A stretch of DNA of 64,000 nucleotides from Nothopassalora personata. Taxonomy: Eukaryota; Ascomycota; Dothideomycetes; Mycosphaerellales; Mycosphaerellaceae. The position numbers were made by a program, and so were the translations under genes. This document shows positions 10,965 to 22,872 of this stretch, piece by piece (position 1 is the first letter of the stretch; every line of letters begins with the position of its first letter). The notes beneath the pieces were generated by a model. It saw only the letters and a program-made list of their open reading frames with translations, was not told the origin of the DNA and did not search any database. The DNA lies in the NCBI GenBank assembly GCA_033816765.1, contig CM066297.1:310001-374000 (forward strand), in the 5' to 3' direction.

Positions 10965-11857
10965 GCGGTAGCATCGTGCTCGCACCTTCACTCCAGGTGG
11001 CACCAGGTGACGGGGTTGGCGTTTGCACTGCGTTGAAATCCCCAGATCAGGGTGGTCCCACAATCTTTTGTGAGAAGGGTCACCCAGCAGTGGCCCCAAT
11101 ATAAGACAGTGGAGACGCAGTCTTCGCGAAATGACGGTATCAAAGCAGGTCAGGTTCCTCAAGGAACCCAGGCAGCGATCGAGAGTAGTGGGACATGGTT
11201 CACTAATTGCCAAAACATGATCTACGACACCTCAAAAATAGATTGACAAGGCGTTCGTGAGGCTGGCGGTCTTGAAAGTGGTGGTTCGAAAGACATGGAT
11301 GAGATGTCTTTGGTTGGTGCCATCAAAGCACAGCTGTGAGAAGCTGCTGCAATCCGCTGCCGCACGGCTTAAGGATCTCCACCACCACAGAGCACACTTG
11401 CAACCTCTGCCGCGTGTTTGCGCAGACAGAAACACACTCAATGCAGCAAGCGGCTCATGATCTAGACAAGGGCCGAAAATAGGAGCGACTAGTTTCAAAA
11501 GTCGCATGTCTTCGCTTGCGATTTGCTCGCTTGTCTTGCATGCGGATTTTGTCTTTCCGTCCTTCGTCACTGCCACGGCGCGCCTTCAGAAGCTCAGTGT
11601 CGGCAAGGCGACATTGTTCAACCACCAGCCGCAGTACTTGATGTTTCGCGTACCCTGAGGTGAGGGCTCTTCTTGCACTTTCCGACATCACAACCCCTAT
11701 TCGTACCGCTTCCCAGCGAGAGCAACCCTTCGAACGCGCCAGTCGCATGTAGCGACGTGTCGACTAGTATAGCGCGACCGGTCTCTGACACCCTGCGCGA
11801 TGACTTCAGTTCATCTCAAAAGTCAGACCAGGGAGCCCTTGGCAGATCGCGGAGAAA
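10965..11857. other. Intergenic region between ILM1 and a membrane-protein gene
   Basis: No gene recognised; short open frames only. It holds the ILM1 3' end and the promoter of the gene at 11858. Confidence 0.5.
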
Positions 11858-12550
11858 ATGTATGGCAATCTTTGGTTGAAGCGGGTGCTCATACCTTTCT
11901 GGATTGTGCAGCTCATTGTCGTACTTATTCTGGTTGTCGCATTGAGCTTGAGCCTCGATGTACTGCACCATCGAGAGGACTTCGCAGGCGACGGCCAGGT
12001 CGACTACCGCGAGATTGATGACAATGTGTGGCAGGCTATTCGGTATGTGCATGGAAGACAGGAATTGCCGAAGAATGAACAGACACTAACTAGGTACCCT
12101 GTCCAGTATTGCCGCAGGAGTTCGGCTAGCGGTTTGCTGCGCGACCATCATCTGCGACTTTGTGGAGATCGTGTTATACGCGCGCAAGAGGCTCAGGCCC
12201 GTTGTCGCCGTGTTGCTGAACAGCTTCGCGACTCTCGTATGGACCGTAGCCCTCATCCTATCTCTCATGGGCGTAGGACGGTCAAGAGCTGCACTGGGTT
12301 CCATTGGGGTCATCATCATTTTGTGAGTGTTCGGGTACGGCTCCGTGATGACAGCTCTTTTACTTCGCTAACCCTTGACAGCGCGACCTGCTTAGGCAAG
12401 CTCATCTACACTTCTGTCATTTTACATAGGTTCCGCAAAAGTCGGAGCGTGACGCATGCGCGAACCACACCCTCCCGAGCACCACTTCGTCGCCCGAGCA
12501 CCACTCTCCCATCAAATCTCAATCGAATCCCGTCAAATATCTCAACATAG
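11858..12550 (+). CDS. Four-span membrane protein, unknown function
   Basis: Exons 11858..12042, 12107..12322 and 12382..12550 give 189 residues. The introns (64 and 59 bp) have GTATGT and GTGAGT donors and CTAAC-type branch sites (CACTAAC, GCTAACC). Four hydrophobic segments are visible: FWIVQLIVVLILVVALSLSL, VRLAVCCATIICDFVEIVLY, VAVLLNSFATLVWTVALIL and GSIGVIIIFATCLGKLIYT. A charged loop (HHREDFAGDGQVDYREIDDN) separates spans 1 and 2, and the tail is basic and Ser/Thr-rich. This spacing resembles small MARVEL-like tetraspan proteins of filamentous fungi, but no diagnostic motif is present, so the family is left open. Confidence 0.75.
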   Translation: MYGNLWLKRVLIPFWIVQLIVVLILVVALSLSLDVLHHREDFAGDGQVDYREIDDNVWQAIRYVHGRQELPKNEQTLTRYPVQYCRRSSASGLLRDHHLRLCGDRVIRAQEAQARCRRVAEQLRDSRMDRSPHPISHGRRTVKSCTGFHWGHHHFVSVRVRLRDDSSFTSLTLDSATCLGKLIYTSVILHRFRKSRSVTHARTTPSRAPLRRPSTTLPSNLNRIPSNIST

Positions 12551-14060
12551 TAACAACCTTCGTTTCGAGTGCTTTGGGGTGCACAACGTAGGCCTGCGGC
12601 CCGCTCGTAGGTTGCTCCTTGCGGATGTCAAAGTGTTCGGGCCATCAAGTTCGTCGAGGATAGTAGGTGGTGCTAGGTGGTGCTTGGTGAAGTGTTCAGG
12701 CGCCGGCCCAAGCAGAGGCAGGAGTCAGGACTCGACACAAGCTACACCGTCACCGCATACATACAACCTGGCAGGCCCTCCACCTAACCCGTTCCGGTCA
12801 GTACCCGGTGGCAGTGACCAACATGGGGACTTTTGCTGATCCATCTCGTAGCGACCCTTCTCTAGCAGCTCCACATCAACAGCCGGGATCTGGCGCACAG
12901 CTATTACAGTACGGCGTGCGGACGTACGCAACGCGCAACCAGACACTCAGCTCTCTGTGTCAGCTTTAGCGACGCGACTGACGCTCCACTCCGACAACAA
13001 CGTCTTGAAGTCCGAGGATGATGTTGAGACCCTTTGGCTGTCTGCGCCAATCTCCGCGGGACGGAGCGGTGGACGGTGCGCTTGAGCAGTGGCCTGACGG
13101 GTTCGACAGGACAGTACAGGTACATGGAAAGTCACGATTATGACGATAGCCAGATCTCGGTGGAACTTGCCGGCAAGCAGGCACTCTCGGCCTGTCGTTC
13201 GTAGAGTTTTCACCAACACACGTCCAATTCCACATTTCGGCTTCCGATCATTAGCAGCAAGCGAATGCGGTGAGGACTCCCACTCAGCTTCGTGATGAAG
13301 CGGACACTGCGGAGAGGCGCTTTCACCCGCATCTCTGACATTGATGATGTTTCACGCACGTCTGCTGCAGCACGCACGACACGAAAGCGAAAGCGAAGCG
13401 CCGAACTGTAACAGCGGTCGGTGGCCAAACAGTCTATCTGAACCGCAGGCTCACGTGCGTTTGACATTAGCAGCAGCACGTTGGCCGTTGGACGATGGAG
13501 TTTATTATTATTGTTGTTATTATTATGTCGAGTCATCAGTTGTGACTGGCAACGCAATCTACCGCATGGATCGAATGCGGTTAAATTGGTCGCACGTGGC
13601 AGTCGTAATAACGTGATTAATGTACATTTCCTTTGCTATCGTCTCGCTGGGGCTTCGCCTTAATTTCCCAGCGGAGGCATCGCGAAACCATCGTGTGCAT
13701 CGTGAACGGGTTCTGCCCTTTGGAAGTGTTATTATTATTATATTGTTATTGCGATGGGGAGGTCAGTCATCGTTGCTTAGACAAGCAGCACTCACAGCGA
13801 TGATGCCCAACAAGAAGTAAGAAGCGCGCAGATCATTTCCGCACGTGCACTGCAGGGCGAAGCTGGACATCCATGATGCTTGATCAGAAGTCGAAGAAAT
13901 TTCTCGAAATATACAGTACAGCCTCATCATTCCGACCGACATCATCGTCGGTGTGCATGAGAAGGAAGGACTCATCGGTGACGCGCTGCATCGACGCGCG
14001 CAAACCACACGCAGCACACAGCACACAGCACACAGCACACAGCACCAAACACCCGTTACA

Positions 14061-14094
<34 letters not shown>

Positions 14095-14802
14095 CTCGTC
14101 GTTTCGAAAAAGACCCTGCAGCGAGGCAGATATTGCAACAGCAGCAGCTACTGAGTTACGGCACGCACTTAAGCAGGCTACCGGCCCGCCCAGAAGCAGG
14201 GCCGTCACGACCTTTCGGCACTTGGGACGCACCGTTGCAATGCCAGGTCTTGACGGTCATGTCAGCAGCAAAGTCCAGCCGATGCTTGTCGACGAAGCTT
14301 CACCACCCTGTTTCGCGACAGACATCCCACGAGCGGATGTGCGAGGGAAGACCAGCACCCATGCTGCGTACGCCCGAGCTACGGTTTAGGCAGATTCTGC
14401 TTGATGGGCCATCAAGCACGTTTGCACATCTTCGGTCAAGCTCGCCAATCCGTCCCGTCGGCATGGCTATGCTAAAGCTGGGGCACCCTTGCAAGGCACT
14501 CGTAGAGGGGAGGGGAGGGCTTGGGCAGAGCACGGATAGACCGCGTCACAGCCTGCACAGCGAAGATCCTAGCGCACAGCGAGAAGCCTTGCGTTTCTTC
14601 TGGGTGGATGGTTCGATCGTAGCACGACCCAAGGCCAAATGCCTACACGCTGGTTGGCGCATCTGTTTTCGCCTCACGTAAGAACGTGCTTGACCGTCCC
14701 TCCTCCATCAATCTCTGTACCACATCGATCTGCGAACGCTAGCTCCTCCAGCAGCATCTGCGTTGTCGTTGCATCTGCAGCCACAACTGCCGGTTGCACA
14801 TA
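12551..14802. other. 2.25 kb non-coding stretch with simple repeats
   Basis: No gene recognised. AT-rich TTATTATTATT-type tracts lie near 13500 and 13730, and two microsatellites at 14014..14093. Part of it may be the promoter or long leader of the gene at 14803. Confidence 0.5.
14014..14093. repeat. Compound microsatellite (CACACAG)n and (GCAC)n
   Basis: Repeated CACACAG heptamers at 14014..14044 are followed after 16 bp by about eight GCAC tetramers at 14061..14093. It is non-coding, about 0.7 kb upstream of the next start codon. Confidence 0.9.
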
Positions 14803-16035
14803 ATGACCTCTGGGGCGCCATCTGAACCTACGACCACCGGTTACGCTCCTAATGAGTCAAGAAGAGCTGCCGCTCTGCCCTCGCGTGTAGAGGAGCCATT
14901 TGCCAGACAGTACGTGGACCGTCTAGGCGTCGCACGCCGTCCAAACTCGCCCATCGAGGCTCAGAGGCTAACGTATCTCAGGCAAAGACTGCAAGAACGA
15001 GACCCGTGGGCAGCCTCTCGACCACCCGCTACTCTCAGGTATGCGAACACTTACCCTGGATCTGTCCCGACGACTGCTCAGCCATACAAAAGTTTCCCTC
15101 CACCACCAGGCCTAGCAGGCGGTACCCGTACCGCCGCGACCTATCCTCCGTTTTCGGCGGCACAGACACAGCGCTGGGCGCGAGAAGAATGGTCTAGTCG
15201 CCCAGCGGCCTCGTACCAAGACCTCCAGCTCCTCTCAGGCTGGGCAGCATCGCCCATGTCTGCTCCGTTCCAGCAGCCACAGACTCCAATGCCAGGCGCC
15301 GATCGCAGCCCAAGATCCGGCTATGCGGCCTTCGGCAGTCCATGGCCAGGCCCACCTCTCCGTCGAAGCTCATCAGAAGAAGCCAGGGCTGGTATGGCCG
15401 GGTATTTCGGCGATCAAAACTCGAGTACCGCCAGCCTGCAGTCGAAGCAATTCCCCCAGCGACGACCATCCAACAGAGACGAATTCGACGGACCATCCCA
15501 ACTCCTTGATAAGCCGGAAGACGGCGGCTTTGAACCAAAAGAAGAAGATTTGCCCCAGCTACCCATAACTTTGTACGCCCAAGAACAAGACGAGATCCTA
15601 TCGAAAGTAAACGACAGACTCTCCCAGTGCGCCTTCGACTTTGTTGCCAAATACCAGTTTCCTATCCCGATCGAGCCCGATAAGCGACCTGTCCGCGTAC
15701 CCGGCGACCGAGAGTGGTCCGAATGGGTGTATCTGCTCAAACGCCTTGCGACCAAACGACGTATCCCAGCGCGAGTTCTTTACAACGGTCAGATCAAACA
15801 GCTCATCACCATCTTGGAAAACAGCTTGGAGATGAGACACGCGGCCAAGCATCAGTCTCGGCCATTGAAGGACGACAGAAACATTCTCCAATTGATCAGC
15901 TCGGGACTACAGGTCGCCAAAATCCTCAAAGACGCTCCAGCCATGCAGTACCTTGACAGTCTATACATCCAGACCGAGCGCCTTATTCAGAGCCGTCGAG
16001 CTCCCACAGCGAATGCTTCATACTCAGCGATGTAA
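14803..16035 (+). CDS. Conserved-looking protein of unknown function
   Basis: A single exon gives 410 residues starting MTSGAPSEPTTTGYAP. The first 240 residues are Pro/Ser/Gln-rich and disordered. The last 170 are ordered and mostly helical: ITLYAQEQDEILSKVNDRL, FVAKYQFPIPIEPDKRPV, WSEWVYLLKRLATKRRIP, LYNGQIKQLITILENSLEM and AMQYLDSLYIQTERLIQ. A disordered N-terminus with one compact C-terminal helical domain is typical of fungal regulatory or scaffold proteins, but I recognise no named domain. No signal peptide or membrane span. Confidence 0.75.
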   Translation: MTSGAPSEPTTTGYAPNESRRAAALPSRVEEPFARQYVDRLGVARRPNSPIEAQRLTYLRQRLQERDPWAASRPPATLRYANTYPGSVPTTAQPYKSFPPPPGLAGGTRTAATYPPFSAAQTQRWAREEWSSRPAASYQDLQLLSGWAASPMSAPFQQPQTPMPGADRSPRSGYAAFGSPWPGPPLRRSSSEEARAGMAGYFGDQNSSTASLQSKQFPQRRPSNRDEFDGPSQLLDKPEDGGFEPKEEDLPQLPITLYAQEQDEILSKVNDRLSQCAFDFVAKYQFPIPIEPDKRPVRVPGDREWSEWVYLLKRLATKRRIPARVLYNGQIKQLITILENSLEMRHAAKHQSRPLKDDRNILQLISSGLQVAKILKDAPAMQYLDSLYIQTERLIQSRRAPTANASYSAM

Positions 16036-18240
16036 GCAATGGAGGTTGGGTCTTGCCAGTCGCATGACCTGGGACTGCGACGAACTGGCAGAAGACACCT
16101 GTTTGTTGCTGCAGAGCCACTCATTTCCGTGTGGCTACATCAACCACAAACGAGCAGCTGCGTTGGCTCTTAGCTGGAGGTGTCAATGTACGTCGACGCA
16201 CTGTCGATCACACGGACTGCTTCCGGCTCGATCATAATGTATTTTACCCTACAGTCCACGTATCAACAGCTGGACACTGGACATACTGTCTGACTTTGAT
16301 CTTCATATACTGGCAGAGGCGTTATTTGAGTAAGCGGGTCCGCATTTGCGGACCAAGGAGATCGAGCGCGGCGTAGCCATACGGTGGCAGAGCGATTCTC
16401 CTTTCAACGAAGAAGAAGGGCATAGAGTTCTGCAGGGATTTCAGTGCATCGTCGCACAGACGGGGTGTTGCAGGACTTTCCGCGCTGGTTTTCATAGAAT
16501 TTTTTTTAAGGTTGGACGTGCATACCATACCGCTTGATACAGCGCATCAATCCTTGGTCTGATCAGAAGAAGAGCGAACAACATCGAACGGACAGAGGCA
16601 TGAAGTTGAGTCGACAGCAAATATCGCAAAGAACATGAGGCAGATTGGGCGGCATGGCTTACCGAGAGAGTGGTCACATACCAGCATGTAGTTGGGTTTG
16701 GGTTTGGGGTACAAAGCAAGCAATGAGCATCGTTCGTTCTATCTTTCGACAGCGCTCTCGCTGCCTATCATCCATGAAAGTCAATTTCATTCGTTTTACG
16801 ACGAGAAAATGTGAGGCTGGGCCTTTTCCAGATTGCCTATCTTGTTCATCCATGGATGTCCATGACTCTTGCTCGCTTTGCCTAGCTTTCCTTCTACAGC
16901 GCCTGTACCGCGTTGCATATGCAACAGATGCGCCCCTGGTCAGTATTGCTGTTTTTTGGGGGGGATTATTCGACTTGACTGACCCAGGGGATCCGCTTTT
17001 TCTGCAGCCTTGTACAGAGAGGATAAGGGACGATTCGAGTCCAATCGAGTATCGCCACTGATCCCCGAACCAACGTGAGCTGTATCCAGAAGCATATCGA
17101 ACAGGTGGAAGTGCCCGCATCATCATCAAACTTCTTGTGGAGAGAGTCCCTTGCTTGCCTCGTTCCGTTCGTCCGCTTGCTTCATGTTGCCGACAGCTGA
17201 AATGCAGGGTATATCCCTTTACGATGCGTGACAATCGCATTGCTTGGAACGCTTATCTGACTACCTATCGTTCATTCGGCTTGCTCAGCCGGCTGAGCCC
17301 AGCTCTGCGGCGGAACGTGGAATCTAGCTAGCCAGGAGCGCTTCCTTCGAAAGTGCCTGACCTGCCGCCGTATAGAATGGGTTGTGTTGCCGTGCGGCCA
17401 GAGCTTCAAGCTGAGCGGCTCGGGGAGGGAAGCAAATGCAGAAAGACATGACGGGAATTGCCATGGGGATGCTACAGTTCAAGTGTGCGCTGGCGACTGA
17501 TGAGAGACCACGTTGAGGGCGGGATGGCCGCCGATCGCCATGGTCACCGCTCTACAAGCTCGAATATCCGCGGAGATAGAGCCGTTCACCAGATTGCCTT
17601 CGAGGGCGGGAACACCTTTTCAGAGCTTTCCATCAAAAGCCTCTCAGAGCCACGAGATTGAAGTCAATGAGCGGGTCACGAGCCAGATTCAGCTTACGAT
17701 GACATGGGCTCTCTATGCATAAGAGATCTCTGAAGGTGCGTCAATGGCTATTCATCTCATGGGATCCCGTTCGCATAGGGCAGCAGAGAGGTTTGTGCTT
17801 TGAGCTATGTGCATGCAACCTATCCCGGAGAACGAAGACCGAAATCCTTTATTACTTACACTTCAAAGTCCATCACGCATGCAGGCATTCTATACCGTAC
17901 GATGCTCGTGTTACTCTTCCATCTGTCACTGTCACTGTCACTGCCCTTGGGTCGTCACTCCTATGCCTGGCCCGAGCTGCCTGAGCTCTGATGCAAAACC
18001 ACCATGTGAATGACCGGGGCTCCCCAATGAAGTTTCTGGTCCGGCACGAGGGACTGGTCCTTGTCGTGGTGGTCTCTGTCTGGTACTATAGTCAGAGTCG
18101 CTGGGCAAGTGGGCAGCGCAACACGGCATGGCAGCGACAGACCGCGTGGGTCTCTTTGCATGGCGACGGCAAGATGACTGTTGTTGAGGATTTCTCCTGT
18201 CGCTTGTCGGTCACGTTGACGTGCTTCGGACTTGGACATT
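16036..18240. other. 2.2 kb stretch without a recognised gene
   Basis: Many short overlapping frames on both strands, none with a family signature or convincing splice signals. It separates the conserved block on the left from the decaying 2EXR array. Confidence 0.5.
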
Positions 18241-18900
18241 TCACAATATCCTTTGACGGTCCTTATTAGTCCCTTGGACTTGCTCAGACATCGACAGCCC
18301 TTGGAAGTCAGACGCTATACACCGTTCCAAAGCCGGAGCTTTATCCTTCCACTTCGGTGTGCCAACGCCCAGGGCCCTGCCATCTGGTTTTTGTGGAGTA
18401 AAATCCATTCCGAGGACAGGTCGATGGCATCGTGTCTGTTTTCAGAGCGTCGATTGACCTCCAGACCCCACGGATGTCGAAGAGGCTGATCGAGAAAGAT
18501 AGGTAGACTAATGGAAAAGCTTTATCTCCGCTGACTCCGAGATGGCGCACGTGTTGCAAAACTTCCTCCCGCGGCTGTGCACCCTTGGTCAATAGACATT
18601 GAATGCGTTGATGGTGAACGGAGTGTCACGCCAGTAGGACTTGTACGTTTTGCGGGAGCTCTAGGCAGCCTAGTTGTGGGCTTGGCGGCCTGGGCGGTCG
18701 ATGGAGGAGTCGCCAAGTATAGGTCGGCGGGGCCAGAGTGCTTGGATGGGAGCGCAAGCTCGTAGATGGAGTTGCGAAGCTCGGCTGGAAGCCTGAACAG
18801 TCTGAAGGGAGGCTTAGGCTTCGTGTGCTTAGACGAGGGTAAGACGAGCTTTCCACCGACCTTAGCGTCCTTGTCCTTCGGGTGAATTTTTTCCTCGGGT
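18241..18900 (-). pseudogene. 2EXR-like family pseudogene, array copy 1
   Basis: Family motifs appear in order but in different frames: FRLPAELRNSIYELALPSK near 18770-18820; KTYKSYWRDTPFTIN near 18630-18660; EEVLQHVRHLGVSG near 18530-18560; then LERCIASDFQGLSMSEQVQG near 18270-18320, ending in TGA at 18241. At least two frameshifts and internal stops separate them. A Lys-rich, coding-looking stretch (HPKDKDAKVGGKLVLPSSK) precedes the domain, recalling the long N-terminal extension of the intact paralogue at 39420. Clearly a dead copy. Confidence 0.75.
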
Positions 18901-19526
18901 TTGCGAGAAGACAGTAGAAGCCGTCTTATGCTCGTTGTAGGATGTGGTTTGTGTCCGAGCGCGAGTAGAATGGCGAGGCTGTATAGTGGTCATGTTGCGC
19001 GCCGGCGTTGTCAGGATGCCTACTTGGATCGACTTGAGCCAGATACGTTGGTGTTGAGTCCATGCAGGTGCTGGTATTACTTTGAGTTGATGTCCTCGAG
19101 GAGTTGCAAAAGTTGGAAGCAAGACTGTTCAGGATCACATGAAATTGATTCCTCTTTAAGCTCGGGCTGCACTTTGCGTTTAGCGCGAGCGTGGCTGCCT
19201 TCGAGCCATACACGCCATCGTTGGCAGAGCGACCAGCTGCGAACTGTCACATCGCTCGTTAGTGTCGCATAGTTAGAGCAGAGACGCTCGACTGTGAATT
19301 CATGCAAACTTCAAATGTAGATGTTCTCATGTCGTTCTGCCGCCCCATACACAAAATCAGGGTGCTACTCCAAGTACAACGCCACGCACGCCTTCATACT
19401 CAAACGGGATTGATATTGTCTTCTATAACCTGTGTCAGGTCAGGCTCGACAGTTCCCTGCCTCCCACCCTCCCCATCTAATGGCTACTTCCATGGTACTG
19501 AAGCACTGCTATGATGCTCGATTTAA
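18901..19526. other. Spacer inside the 2EXR array
   Basis: No recognised gene; short frames only, between array copies 1 and 2. Confidence 0.45.
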
Positions 19527-20098
19527 TCATGTGCGACCCCATCTCTCGTACATATCCAGCGCTTGCATGATCTGCTCCACTAATAATGGCGATCCAACTC
19601 CGCGCGGGACAATCTTTCTCTCTTTGGTCATCATCCAGCTCTGGAGCTGAGGATTCCTCTTCGTTGACATAGTCAAGGTAGAGCTCCACTCCCCTTCCGC
19701 AGAGTCAACCAGGCTCGCAATGCAAGTATTTCCTCCTGGCTGCCACCGCGGACCACGAGCTACGATCTTGATTTCGGTGATGCGTTGTACGTCCGTGACA
19801 GAGAAGCTCCGCACTCTTGCCCGGTCCGCTGCAGTAATGGGGTAGTTGTGTAAGTCGATGATGAAGGAGGTGTCGCTCCAGTAGTTGTGAAGAGTCTGAG
19901 CGGATATGGGGATGCCTCATTGTATAGCTGGCAATTGTTGGTAAGAAGAAGATACTCGAGAGGTGGCGCGGCATGGCAGATGCTGATGGGGGCGTCGTTG
20001 AGGGTGGTAGCGCTCAGCTCGTAGATCGAGATGCGAAGTTCAGCAGGCAAGTCGAAGAGACCTGTCTTCCTGTCGTTCTGCTCGGTGGTGTTGATCAA
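19527..20098 (-). pseudogene. 2EXR-like family pseudogene, array copy 2
   Basis: The N-terminal half (GLFDLPAELRISIYELSATT, then LLLTNNCQLYNEA) and the C-terminal half (HNYWSDTSFIIDLHNYPI, RVRSFSVTDVQRITEIKI, LLVEQIMQALDMYE) are in different frames, joined only by a frameshift near 19880-19900 with no room for an intron. The domain frame has a stop upstream and no ATG before the motif, so the start is also lost. The second half is still open for about 95 codons, so decay looks moderate. Confidence 0.75.
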
Positions 20099-20402
20099 TA
20101 TAATTGGGCTGGCGTCGCTACTGAGATCTCTCGGTTATGCCGATTTCTGTGGTGATAGGGATGACTCTGGCGTAAGTGATGTTGAAGCTTGTTATTGGAT
20201 GTTCTACTGGTGAGGGCACGCTTCTTAGGGGAATGCAGGAATAGGTCGAAAAGGCGTCACAAGCGTCAGGGGTCTTCGAGTCTTGTGAAAAAAGTGTCCC
20301 AATCGAATAGATATGGTGTATCAGGCGCAGTATAGGCCATTTACTTTTCCACCCCAGAGCCATGTTATGGTTCGTCTGCGAATCATATCCCCCGCGTCAA
20401 TG
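20099..20402. other. Short spacer inside the 2EXR array
   Basis: Nothing recognised. Confidence 0.4.
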
Positions 20403-20999
20403 TCAAGCTTTGTCTAATGCCAGAATAGCGCGGATTTGATCAGCTAGAGGCAATGTTCGAAAGTCGCGAGCGGTGCACTGCTCCCGGGCCGAAGCCTCTC
20501 TTCGCCAGTGCTTGATTTTGACGTCCCTGTAGTGGCCCGAAGGCACAATCCATCTCTCTTGGAGGTCGGTGCCGTAGGTGAAGTTCATAGTTGTGACTGT
20601 CCGCTTCCAAACACCAGACGCATCGACGAGTTCGATCGTGCTTTTCCTGATAGTTCCTCCATGATGATGCGTTTTACACCCGAGGACCCTCAGTCGACAA
20701 ATGTGCTGCAGGTCTTCATACTCGAACTTCTTGATCCGGCTGAGCTCCTCTAGCGTGATAGGACTGAAGCGGTTGTTGACAGTGAAAGATGTGTTGAGCC
20801 AGTAAGACTTGTATGCTTCACGGTAGATCTTTGCGGTCTCGCTATACAGTTGGTGAGAAGTGAGCGAGAGTGCGTCCGACGGTGGAGCGGCGTCGAGCAG
20901 GTTTGCAGGCTCTGCATCGCTGTCGGATTCGAAGGCGAGCTCGTAGATCTCATTGCGCAGCTCTGCAGGGAGCGACAAGAGACCTTTGTGGACCGCCAT
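20403..20999 (-). CDS. 2EXR/F-box-like family protein (intact array copy)
   Basis: A single exon of 198 residues starts MAVHKGLLSLPAELRNEIYE. The order of motifs matches the family: LPAELRNEIYELAFESDSD, SLTSHQLYSETAKIYREAY, KSYWLNTSFTVNN, FEYEDLQHICRLRVLG, LVDASGVWKRTV, ERWIVPSGHYRDVKIKHW, EQCTARDFRTLPLADQIRAI. This is the only copy of the array with ATG, full domain and stop in one frame. Proteins of this type are numerous in Dothideomycetes and begin with an F-box-like helix; their molecular role is unknown, so a link to SCF ubiquitin ligases would be speculation. A CA/CT microsatellite lies just upstream of the start (21060-21095). Confidence 0.8.
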   Translation of the reverse strand: MAVHKGLLSLPAELRNEIYELAFESDSDAEPANLLDAAPPSDALSLTSHQLYSETAKIYREAYKSYWLNTSFTVNNRFSPITLEELSRIKKFEYEDLQHICRLRVLGCKTHHHGGTIRKSTIELVDASGVWKRTVTTMNFTYGTDLQERWIVPSGHYRDVKIKHWRREASAREQCTARDFRTLPLADQIRAILALDKA

Positions 21000-21315
21000 A
21001 GTGGTGCGGATTGTGGTGTCGAGGTGAGAGAGCTTCGAGCGGTCGTCGACAAAGCAAAAGCAAACACACATACACACACACTCTCTCTCTGTCTGTCTCT
21101 CGGTCGTTGATAAGCTTTACATAACTCGATAGCACGGACCATTAGAAGGTAAAGATTCACTCCGAGATAAGTGTGTCGATCCGAAAGCTGTGGCGGTGTA
21201 TCCACCAGTCTTAAACTTGGCAGCACATCTGGTACCTCGAGATGCTAAGACTATCCATAGCGAGCAGGCCTCCCTTAACCTGATCGAGCCCGAGACTCAC
21301 TATCAGTGCTATATA
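21000..21315. other. Spacer inside the 2EXR array with CA/CT microsatellite
   Basis: Contains an ACACAC..CTCTCT tract at about 21060-21095; otherwise nothing recognised. Probable promoter of the intact copy at 20403. Confidence 0.5.
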
Positions 21316-21827
21316 TTAGGATATGCTTAGGATCACGCGAAGCTGCTGAGCGAATGGTGCAGTGAATTCCGTGGTCTCGACAGAGATCTTTTTCGCTGCG
21401 GCATCGTCTCTATGGCAATATATGGCCTCGCAACAAAGACTTTCGTCCCACTTTCTCGTCCAAACTATGGGTCCGGATCGATGCAAGGCAGTGCTGGGTG
21501 ATGCCAGTGGCCTTGCTTGGATATCTTGTCTCTAGAGCCCGCCTGCGTCGGTTATGCTTATGGTCCTGGTTTCAAAGATCGGACTCGTGCGCCTGAGCTC
21601 AAAGTGCTTGATAAGGTCCAGACATCTCATTAAATTCCGAGAGATACTCGCACGGGCCGTCTGTCACGAGTTGTCAAGTGGCACATTCAGGATGAATGTG
21701 TTGGACGTGCAGTACAGGACATTCTCTTCTACAAGAAGCTGCAGACCTCGATCTCTTCGTGAGTCTCGAAAGCGAATTGCATCTCGCAGATGATGTTGCG
21801 TAGCTTTGCGGAAGTCTGAAAAGTCAT
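21316..21827 (-). pseudogene. 2EXR-like family pseudogene, array copy 4 (strongly decayed)
   Basis: Found by reading all minus frames. MTFQTSAKLRNIICEMQFAF at the start matches LPAELRNEIYELAF; a shifted frame gives NVLYCTSNTFILNV (for KSYWLNTSFTVN); then LDLIKHFELRRTSPIFETRT with ISITDAG (for the HLEI..LVDAYG segment); and TTEFTAPFAQQLRVILSIS (for ARDFRTLPLADQIRAIL) before a stop at 21316. Stops and frameshifts lie between the blocks. The alignment is weak block by block, but the order is right and the spacing fits. Confidence 0.6.
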
Positions 21828-22872
21828 GGTACTGCCATGGTGAGAGCCGAGGGGAATCAAGGTACCATATCAACAACTGCCGATATACAGGTGGAGTGCA
21901 TGGAAGTTTATGAGCGCACCTGAGCACCGCAAACAATCGACGAAGCATCAGTGAGCCGAGCCATACCGTACTTACTATTTTACTGTGACAAATGCAGGAG
22001 CCTTGTTGCGACAGACTATCGAAATCATGTAAGATGCCTGAGTCATGTCAGACGGGAGAGACTTTTGTTCCCATTCATAGCTGCGTGGCTGTTGTGGGTT
22101 GTCGATGGTAAAAGGATGGGAGGATGTTGCTCGTTGTCTCTTGTGCGCCAGGCCCTTCGCTTCTGCGGACATGGCTAGCTCACTGTAAGGGCCTTGTCAT
22201 CTCACACATTCCTCTGAATCGTGTTCGCCCGAGGGGACATTCTCATTGTTCGACCACAAACCGACCCAATCGATACGCGGGCTCGCGGCAAGCCCTCCCT
22301 GGGTACTTGCGGAGTTGCCGTCATATGTTCCTCAGTCACTCATGCCACAGATCTCCCAGCGGAGCCGCAGAAAGTCCCAGCTGATCTTCAACGCCACGAA
22401 TGGCAAGGACACCGTTTGCAAATTGCTCGAAGCGATCCCCAGCCGACATGGTCGAACATCGGCCAGCTGATTATGGACTTGGTCAATGGGTGAATGCTAT
22501 GACGTATGCAGCATGTGCAGGCTTAGTCAGCCTACTTTGTACTTAAATGCTTCTTTCCCTTCGCACTGTAGACAATAACAATACATCAGTTAAAGCAGGC
22601 CCTCAAGCCCTCACACCGTCGTGGAGAATGCCACTCGAAGCTCAGACGATCGGGCGTCTCGAAATGGACATGATCCTATGTTGGCTTGTCGCCACGAGAA
22701 GGATGTGAGAGCTGGAATATGGCCGTTTAGCTTCTTGAGTCATTGAAAGCTGAAGCTGAGGGAAGCCAACAGGAGTGTTGAGCATAGGACCGCCCGCCTT
22801 TGCGCGAGAGCTGCGAATTTGCGTATAAGCCTGATCGCAATGCACTCCTGTCCCTCACCATGGAATCGTCAC
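21828..22872. other. Spacer inside the 2EXR array
   Basis: No recognised gene. It may contain the unrecognisable remains of the C-terminal half of copy 5. Confidence 0.4.

Noticed and set aside
13884..14154. Cys/Arg-rich or His/Thr-rich small protein around the microsatellites
   Set aside because: Composition comes entirely from (GCAC)n and (CACACAG)n; no flanking coding signal.
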